From Alkalihalobacillus trypoxylicola (lineage in GTDB: Bacteria; Bacillota; Bacilli; Bacillales; Bacillaceae_D), in the NCBI RefSeq assembly GCF_001590785.1, contig NZ_LTAO01000006.1:18699-82698 (forward strand): a DNA stretch of 64,000 bases. The letters are read 5' to 3'. A program made the position numbers and the translations under genes. Of the stretch, positions 58,621 to 64,000 are shown piece after piece; within the stretch, counting starts at the first letter, position 1; each line of letters opens with the position of its first letter. The notes under the pieces were generated by a model. It made no database searches. It saw only the letters and a program-made list of their open reading frames with translations, and had not been told where the DNA came from.

Positions 58621-59490
58621 TCATTTTAATAATGCTAGACCAGAATCTGTTTCTTGTAATTTAATAAAAATTGGTCTTTCATTTGGCGATTTATTTGGAC
58701 TATGAATGGTCAACATTAATTCACCCGTTAATGTCTTAAAAACCATGCCATGACCTCCATCCTTAGCAAAAAGTGGTAGCGGATTGTGTTCCCAAGGTCC
58801 TTCAATATGTCCTGAATTTGAGCGAGCCGTACCTATTGTATAGCCTGTATCAGAATGACTGGACCATAACAACAGTAATTCTCCATTCTCAGTCGTATAT
58901 AGATATGGTCCATCGGTTACATACACTCCATCATTTACCGCATTGGTCCACTTAGCATCAGCAGCATTAATAAGTAAAATAGGTTCAGAAATGGTTTCTC
59001 GCAAATCCTCACTTAATTTTTGAGCATATATTTTACCTTCTGTTATTTGAAGCCATTCGTGACAATAGATAATCCAGGGTTTTTCCTCACCATCGATGTA
59101 AAGAGTCCCATCTAAACATTCCCACTCTCTTGGAGTAATCGGTTCCTCTGTTATCGGTTGATAAGGGCCTAACGGAAGGTCAGATTTCAATATTTGTGTC
59201 CCTCTGCATTTGTCCTCAGATTTGAAGGATGCGAACATATAGTATGAACCCCGATAATAATGAACCTCTGGAGCCCAAAAATGTCGGTCTGCCCAAAAAT
59301 CATCCTGTGGTTTAAATACATCATAAGGGCCTTCCCAATTCTCTAAATCCTTACTTTGATAAGCCTGAAATCCGTATGCTTCACCACTCCACACATTTTC
59401 ATCAGTTGTCCCATACAAATAATAGATTTGATTACTTTTATCCACATATACAAATGGATCTCTAATTCGAATATCTTGACTTCTTAACAA
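58621..59490 (-). CDS. Glycoside hydrolase family 43-like protein
   Basis: A 289-residue five-bladed beta-propeller protein of the GH43/GH117 type. Expected acidic residues are present: D in RIRDPFVYV (about D11), D in CLDGTLY (about D127) and E in YCHEWLQ (about E144). HFWAPEVHYYRGSYYMFAS is typical of this clan. There is no signal peptide, so it should act on imported oligosaccharides, perhaps arabino- or xylo-type. TTG start at 59490 after GAGGTGAAG. It stands alone without sugar transporter genes. Confidence 0.85.
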   Translation of the reverse strand: MLRSQDIRIRDPFVYVDKSNQIYYLYGTTDENVWSGEAYGFQAYQSKDLENWEGPYDVFKPQDDFWADRHFWAPEVHYYRGSYYMFASFKSEDKCRGTQILKSDLPLGPYQPITEEPITPREWECLDGTLYIDGEEKPWIIYCHEWLQITEGKIYAQKLSEDLRETISEPILLINAADAKWTNAVNDGVYVTDGPYLYTTENGELLLLWSSHSDTGYTIGTARSNSGHIEGPWEHNPLPLFAKDGGHGMVFKTLTGELMLTIHSPNKSPNERPIFIKLQETDSGLALLK

Positions 59491-59536
59491 AAATCTTCAC
59501 CTCTAATTTGGTCGTATAATTTTTCCTTCTTATAGA

Positions 59537-60026
59537 TTACTTCAGCAAATCCAGCCTCCAGCAATCTTCTGTAAGATGTTTGCCTGATAAATAAGACTGC
59601 TTACTCTGCATTATTTCAAAACCGAAATTTTCATACACTTTCCTTGCTGCTGTTAGTTCAGAATTGGTCCATAGAATGATGGAAGAGATGTTTTTTTCAG
59701 TTGCAAAAGTAATCGCCTTTGAAATTAATTGATTGCCAATCCCTTTTCCCCTTAACAATGGTTCTAATAACAAATAACGAATCTGAGCTTTATTTTGATT
59801 CATTTTCTAAAGCTATCGAGCCCTTCGGTTGACCATGATGCTCATAAATCCAAATTTGCGCATATTGATTATGCATTTTTTGGACCGTTCCTATTAAACT
59901 AGTTTGAAGAAAACGAATAAATGATTCATCCTATTGGTATTCTGCATGATAAATGACAGCTTGTGATTCGATGATAAAATCAAAGTCTTCTTGTTGATAC
60001 TCTCTAATCAATGGTTCAGCTCCCAT
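59537..60026 (-). pseudogene. GNAT acetyltransferase, disrupted by a stop and a frameshift
   Basis: The intact C-terminal part (59537-59803) has the acetyl-CoA loop LLEPLLRGKGIGNQLISKA and IILWTNSEL...VYENFGFE. Upstream in another frame, from ATG at 60026, the N-terminal half continues (REYQQEDFDFIIESQAVIYH) but meets a TAG at codon 32 (59931-59933), goes on (IWIYEHHGQPKGSIALE) and shifts frame near 59808. Two independent lesions mark it as a pseudogene rather than a sequencing slip. Confidence 0.82.
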
Positions 60027-60147
60027 CTTATCTTATCGTATCCACTATGCTTCACATGAGCTCCATTTTATTGTACCTATAAATTCTTGAAAATCATACG
60101 ATCCGTTAATGATTAATATTTATTTTTTATAAAAACGGATTCAATCA

Positions 60148-60177
60148 TTGACATTCTTCCATTTAAGTCGGTATTAT
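60148..60177 (+). promoter_or_regulatory. Promoter of the padR-DUF4188 unit
   Basis: A perfect -35 TTGACA at 60148-60153 and -10 TATTAT at 60172-60177 with an 18-bp spacer. Confidence 0.72.
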
Positions 60178-60195
60178 ATATCTAAATGATATATA
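60175..60195 (+). promoter_or_regulatory. Candidate PadR operator
   Basis: TATATATC-N5-GATATATA is a perfect 8+5+8 palindrome overlapping the -10 box, with a further GATATA at 60203-60208. Its position suits autorepression by the PadR protein encoded next. Confidence 0.55.
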
Positions 60196-60220
60196 TCAAA
60201 AAGATATAGAGGGTGTTTCA

Positions 60221-60778
60221 ATGCCAAAAGAAAATCATACTAAATATGCCATATTAGGTTTGCTTACAACTAGCTGTCGCTCTGGTTATAGCATCAAAAA
60301 AATGATTGATACTAGCTTAAATCATTTTTGGAAAATAAGTTATGGACAAGTGTATCCTACTCTTAAAACTCTAGTTCAAGAAGGCTTAGCAGAAGTGGAC
60401 AACACAAATGATTTAGATAAAAAGGAATATTCAATTACAGAAAAAGGAAAACAAGAGCTCACAAATTGGCTACAGCTTCCTGTTGAGAAGCTTTCAGTAG
60501 AAAAAAATGAACTTTTATTAAAGCTATTTTTTAGTAGTCAGCTTGAAAGTCAGTCATCTACTTTCTTACAGCTTGAAACGTACGAGAAAAAGCTTCACGA
60601 ACGATTAGAAGTTTATAGAAACATCCAATCCTCGATTGAGACATATTCTGCTCACGAACAAGATGCCATGTATTGGCTTATTACATTGGATTACGGAATT
60701 AAAACCACTCTTGCACAAATTGAATGGTGTAGCTGTACACAGGAAAAAATCAAAAAGGGGGTAAAGACGAATGAGTAA
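60221..60778 (+). CDS. PadR family transcriptional regulator
   Basis: A 185-residue PadR regulator of the longer (PadR plus Vir-type C-terminal) kind. Winged helix at about 8-85 (YAILGLLTTSCRSGYSIKKMIDTSLNHFWKISYGQVYPTLKTLVQEGL), then a helical domain (about 95-175) for dimerisation. ATG after GAGGGTG. It overlaps the next gene by 8 bases, so the pair is one operon; the inducer is unknown. Confidence 0.9.
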   Translation: MPKENHTKYAILGLLTTSCRSGYSIKKMIDTSLNHFWKISYGQVYPTLKTLVQEGLAEVDNTNDLDKKEYSITEKGKQELTNWLQLPVEKLSVEKNELLLKLFFSSQLESQSSTFLQLETYEKKLHERLEVYRNIQSSIETYSAHEQDAMYWLITLDYGIKTTLAQIEWCSCTQEKIKKGVKTNE

Positions 60779-61241
60779 AATTTTTGACGGAAGATTTACA
60801 GCTGATCACCACGAGAAGCTAACGGTATTTATGATTGGTATGCGCATTAATAAATGGTGGAAAATCCATAAGTGGTGGCCAGTATTTGTTGCAATGCCTC
60901 CTATGATAAGAGAGCTATCGGTCAATAAACAATTAGGGTGTCTCTCAATGGAAAGCTTTTTTGGACTAAGAACGTCTTTTCTTTTACAATATTGGCGCTC
61001 TGAAGAAGAATTATTGGCTTATGCAAAAGATGGTACTCATTTAAAAGCTTGGAAGCGATTCAACCAGCTTGTCAGGAATAATGATGCTGTTGGTATTTAT
61101 CACGAGACATACCTGATAGATAAGGGGCAAAATGAATCACTCTATTATAATATGCCTGCTTTTGGACTGGGAAAAGCGTCAAAAGCTATTCCTGTTACCC
61201 CTTCTTTAAACACGGCTAGACAGAGATTGCAATCACGTTAA
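60771..61241 (+). CDS. DUF4188 (monooxygenase-like) protein
   Basis: A 156-residue DUF4188 protein, related to dimeric alpha-beta barrel monooxygenases and haem-dependent dehydratases. Typical: MIGMRINKWWKIHKWWPVF, GLRTSFLLQYWRSEEELLAYAKDGTHLKAWKRFN and VGIYHETYL. Co-transcribed with padR, so it is probably an inducible detoxification enzyme, but no substrate can be inferred. It starts within the end of padR (ATGAGTAA overlap). Confidence 0.85.
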   Translation: MSKIFDGRFTADHHEKLTVFMIGMRINKWWKIHKWWPVFVAMPPMIRELSVNKQLGCLSMESFFGLRTSFLLQYWRSEEELLAYAKDGTHLKAWKRFNQLVRNNDAVGIYHETYLIDKGQNESLYYNMPAFGLGKASKAIPVTPSLNTARQRLQSR

Positions 61242-61279
61242 TCGTTTTTCCTCTATTTTAAGCTGAGGAACCATTAGAG

Positions 61280-61450
61280 GTAAGGTGCTCCGTCTTTTCG
61301 CTCCTCAAAGACAACGCGCGTCGTCAGATGAGGTATCGCCAAACTAATTTTTTCAAAAGTGGATTTTGCAAGGGCTACTACCTCAATCGCCAGGTTTCAT
61401 ATAAAAAAAGAGGACCTCCATCTTAATTAAAGAAGGGAGGTCCTAGTCAT
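61280..61450 (+). repeat. Dispersed intergenic element, family R2, copy f
   Basis: Shares TTTTCGCTCCTCAAAGAC, CCAAACTAATTTTTTCAAAAG, TGGATTTTGCAAGGGCTAC, GTTTCATATAA and a closing hairpin AGGACCTCC...GGAGGTCCT with the other copies. It lies just after the DUF4188 gene in sense orientation and probably ends its transcript. Confidence 0.68.
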
Positions 61451-61517
61451 TACATGACAAATCAATTTAACATTTCTCTTTATTCAATCATTTAAAAACA
61501 GGTTCTCTTCCAACAGC

Positions 61518-61553
61518 AAGGTGTATGAAAATTGAGTTTCTCATACACCTTAG
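61518..61553 (-). terminator. Terminator after ppaC
   Basis: AAGGTGTATGA and TCATACACCTT form an 11-bp stem 10 bases after the ppaC stop on the minus strand. Confidence 0.72.
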
Positions 61554-61561
61554 AGCTTTCT

Positions 61562-62491
61562 TTATGATGACAAAGCTTCTGTTAGTGGAGGAACAATTTG
61601 TTTCTTTCTTGATACAACACCATTTAGAAGAGCTGTACTATTATCTAATGTTACGTTAAAAGCTTTTTCAACAGCTGGAGCTTGACTTCCAAGTGCTAAA
61701 ACAACGGAATTATTCTCTAAAATATCGGTTACGACCAAAACAAATAAATCTAATTTCTTATCAGCAATTAGCTCGGTTAAAACAGGCTCGATTTCAGCTT
61801 GGCGGGCGATGACCTCATTCGTATCTACCGTATTCACTTGAGCGACTTCTACCTTAAATTCACCCATCGAAAATTCTTTTGCATCAATCGTTATTAATTG
61901 CTGTACGGTTTTAGTAGTCGTATCTGCACCCGCTTTTAACATGTCTAGACCGTACTGATTTAAATCAACATCGGCTATTTGAGCAAGCTCTTTTGCAGCT
62001 GCTACATCTTCTTCTGTGCACGTTGGAGATTTAAATAATAAGGAATCGGAAACAATCGCAGACAGCATAAGACCTGCAATATCCTTTTCAATCTCTACAG
62101 CTTTTTCTTTGTAAATTTTTAATAATATAGTTGCTGTACAGCCAACAGGCTCTGCTCGATAATATAAAGGGTCCGCTGTTTCAAAATTAGCGATACGGTG
62201 ATGATCAATCACTTCTAAAACACGAACATCCTTAATATCTGAAGCACTTTGTTGGAACTCATTATGATCAACGAGAATGACTTCATTCGTTTCATTTGAT
62301 ACGGTTTCAACAAGTCTAGGTGGGTCAGCAGAGAAAGTTTTTAGTGCATATTCCGTTTCCCCATTAATTTCACCAAGTCGAACTGCCTCTGCCTTGATTC
62401 CTAATTGATTCTTTAAATGTGCATAAGCAATAGCTGAGCAAATCGTATCTGTATCTGGATTTTTATGACCAAAAATTAATACATTAGACAT
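61562..62491 (-). CDS. ppaC: Manganese-dependent inorganic pyrophosphatase
   Basis: A 309-residue family II pyrophosphatase (DHH phosphoesterase fold). Metal ligands H9, D13 and D15 in [17 protein letters not shown], the DHH motif [11 protein letters not shown] near 95-105, and a C-terminal SRKKQ loop (about 295-299) that binds pyrophosphate. It drives biosynthesis by removing pyrophosphate. Monocistronic, followed by a terminator. Confidence 0.96.
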   Translation of the reverse strand: MSNVLIFGHKNPDTDTICSAIAYAHLKNQLGIKAEAVRLGEINGETEYALKTFSADPPRLVETVSNETNEVILVDHNEFQQSASDIKDVRVLEVIDHHRIANFETADPLYYRAEPVGCTATILLKIYKEKAVEIEKDIAGLMLSAIVSDSLLFKSPTCTEEDVAAAKELAQIADVDLNQYGLDMLKAGADTTTKTVQQLITIDAKEFSMGEFKVEVAQVNTVDTNEVIARQAEIEPVLTELIADKKLDLFVLVVTDILENNSVVLALGSQAPAVEKAFNVTLDNSTALLNGVVSRKKQIVPPLTEALSS

Positions 62492-62570
62492 AATCTCTCT
62501 CCTTTATAACGATATCTTTTTTATCTATTTAGATTTTAACATGTCTTGTCTTATTTTTACACGTATGATT

Positions 62571-63297
62571 GAATCCATTTCATCATTCATATCTTATAAT
62601 GAAAACGGAACGATTAGGTTTTTGATTTTCACTTTAGGTAGATGCTTTCCCAAGGGCTTGTCTTCAGCTAACTCTGACTACGCAGAGCTTCGCCAGAGTT
62701 TTTGATTTTCACTTTAGGTAGATGCTTTCCCAAGGGCTTGTCTTCAGCTAACTCTGACTACGCAGAGCTTCGCCAGAGTGGATCTTCAGACTGCGCTGTT
62801 CCTTTGGGAGTCCCTACCTACCGTTTCAATCATCGAGTGAATTCGCAAACATTCAGTACATTTTTATAATGAAAACCGAGCGGTTAGGTTTTTGATTTTC
62901 ACTTTAGGTAGATGCTTTCCCAAGGGCTTGTCTTCAGCTAACTCTAACTACGCAGAGCTTCGCGAGAGTGGATCTTCAGACTGCGCTGATCCTTTGGGAG
63001 TCCCTACCTACCGTTTCAATCATCGAGTGAATTCGCAAACATTCAGTACATTTTTATAATGAAAACCGAACGATTAGGTTTTTGATTTTCACTTTAGGTA
63101 GGTGCTTTCCCAAGGGCTTGTCTTCAGCTAACTCTGACTACGCAGAGCTTCGCCAGAGTGGATCTTCAGACTGCGCTGATCCTTTGGGAGTCCCTACCTA
63201 CCGTTTCAATCAACAAGTTAATTCACAAACGTTTAAAACATATTTCATAAGAAACGTTCGCTTTTATTCGTTTATAGAGCAATTATGAAATTCACTC
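62571..63297 (+). repeat. Tandem array of MITE-like element R1
   Basis: The R1 element expanded in place: the phrase TTTGATTTTCACTTTAGGTA starts at 62621, 62701, 62891 and 63081, so one 80-bp duplication is followed by two exact 190-bp periods. The outer ends match those of single copies. Together with short flanks it fills the gap 62492-63372 between ppaC and the LOG-family gene. Confidence 0.88.
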
Positions 63298-63372
63298 GAT
63301 TATATAGGAAAACTCAGAATTCTAAAATTGGTCCATTTAGTTGTGACATTTTTATAGACCAATAAAATGATT

Positions 63373-63951
63373 TTATTTTTCCCATTTAGCTTGTAAAAGG
63401 CTTCTACTATTTTCCAATTTGCTAAAGAGTTTTTCAATGTTCGATTCAACCAAAATAAGTTCACGATAGTCCTCACGCATAAATCCTTCTTCTATTGTGT
63501 GGTCGAGCATCTTTAGAAGCGGATCATAGAATCCATTAATATTTAGAAAGGCACAGGGCTTCTGATGATAGCCCAATTGGGCCCAAGTAAAGACCTCAAA
63601 CCATTCTTCTAGTGTTCCAGCACCGCCAGGCAAAGCAACAAAAGCATCCGAAAGATCAGCCATTTTTGCTTTTCTTTCATGCATCGTTTTAACAACATGA
63701 AGCTCCGTTAATCCTAAATGAGCAAGCTCAACATTTTTTAATTTTTCTGGAATGACCCCTATTACTTCTCCGTTATTCTGTAGAGCAGAATCAGCTATTG
63801 CTCCCATGCACCCTACTTGAGCTCCCCCATATACAAGAGTTCTCTCACTTTGGGCAATTGCTTTTCCAAGCTCCTTAGCCATATCCATATAAATTGGACT
63901 ATTTCCTACACTAGAGCCACAAAACACAGCAATACTTTTGATTTTTTCCAT
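63373..63951 (-). CDS. LOG-family protein (cytokinin riboside 5'-monophosphate phosphoribohydrolase type)
   Basis: A 192-residue Rossmann-like protein with the family signature PGGAGTLEE at 108-116 and an N-terminal FCGSSVGNSP nucleotide loop. Plant and bacterial LOG enzymes cleave nucleoside 5'-monophosphates to base and ribose phosphate; older annotation as lysine decarboxylase is wrong. ATG at 63951 or three codons earlier (GAGGAG is closer to the latter). Resembles B. subtilis YvdD. Confidence 0.9.
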   Translation of the reverse strand: MEKIKSIAVFCGSSVGNSPIYMDMAKELGKAIAQSERTLVYGGAQVGCMGAIADSALQNNGEVIGVIPEKLKNVELAHLGLTELHVVKTMHERKAKMADLSDAFVALPGGAGTLEEWFEVFTWAQLGYHQKPCAFLNINGFYDPLLKMLDHTIEEGFMREDYRELILVESNIEKLFSKLENSRSLLQAKWEK

Positions 63952-64000
63952 GTTGTACATTCTCCTCTACTATCCTTAAGTCATTACATTTAATAGGTGA

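Noticed and set aside
63373..63951. Lysine decarboxylase
   Set aside because: The PGGxGTxxE motif belongs to LOG phosphoribohydrolases; there is no PLP-binding decarboxylase domain.

Overview
The window is low-GC Firmicute DNA. Its gene order follows the yui-yum-yut-yun-yur-yus part of the Bacillus subtilis chromosome so closely that a member of the Bacillaceae is near certain. Features that B. subtilis lacks at these positions include an ectoine-type ABC uptake system, a lysine-riboswitch-controlled NhaC-family carrier, a two-part NSS transporter and a pair of MqnE-like radical SAM enzymes. With several families of structured intergenic repeats, these suggest (inference) a halotolerant or alkaliphilic Bacillus-like organism. 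Endospore formation is supported by yutH, lytH, a Spo0E-like phosphatase, a YhcN-type lipoprotein and two CotF-type coat proteins. No rRNA, tRNA, CRISPR array, prophage or transposase gene was seen.

Layout. 1-2.7 kb: ehuB-ehuC-ehuD-ehuA (ehuA runs off the left edge). 3.1-10.3 kb: pepA, yuiD, yuiC, yuiB, yumB (type 2 NADH dehydrogenase) and yumC (ferredoxin/flavodoxin-NADP reductase). 10.3-17.8 kb: yutM, a Spo0E-like gene, two MqnE-like genes, a yuzB-to-dapF operon, a TetR-YutJ in-frame fusion, yuzD and yutI. 17.9-21.1 kb: hom-thrC-thrB. 22-29.7 kb: yutH, yutG, yutF, a SufR-like regulator, yutE, a small unnamed gene, yutD, yutC, lipA and lytH. 30-35.2 kb: NSS transporter with its 41-residue partner, lysine-riboswitch NhaC carrier, thyA-dfrA. 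35.9-40 kb: yunC, yunD, yunF, an unknown gene and a lipoprotein. 40.2-46.8 kb: sufCDSUB and yurZ. 47-50 kb: S-box-controlled metNPQ. 50-58.6 kb: yusG, gcvH, yusI, fadN-fadA-fadE and two coat genes. 58.6-64 kb: GH43 enzyme, broken acetyltransferase, PadR regulator with a DUF4188 gene, ppaC and a LOG-family gene.

Functional threads. Iron-sulfur and lipoate metabolism recurs (sufCDSUB, yutM, yutI, a Cys-rich SufR-like regulator, lipA, gcvH). Redox enzymes (yumB, yutJ, yumC) cluster. Three amino-acid supply routes carry readable control: lysine (L-box), methionine (S-box) and threonine (hom operon, no leader element seen). Many starts are TTG, each backed by a good ribosome-binding site.

The least explained part is between genes. 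(1) A ~260-bp element with terminal inverted repeats and a folded core occurs at 8.75 kb, 38.74 kb and as a 190-bp-period tandem array at 62.6-63.3 kb. (2) A different 150-200-bp element ending in a terminator-like hairpin occurs six times. (3) There is a 156-bp tandem duplication at 21.5 kb. (4) Two arrays of ~50-bp imperfect hairpins lie at 35.6 and 50.4 kb. These repeats and the TetR-YutJ fusion are the best candidates for undescribed biology.
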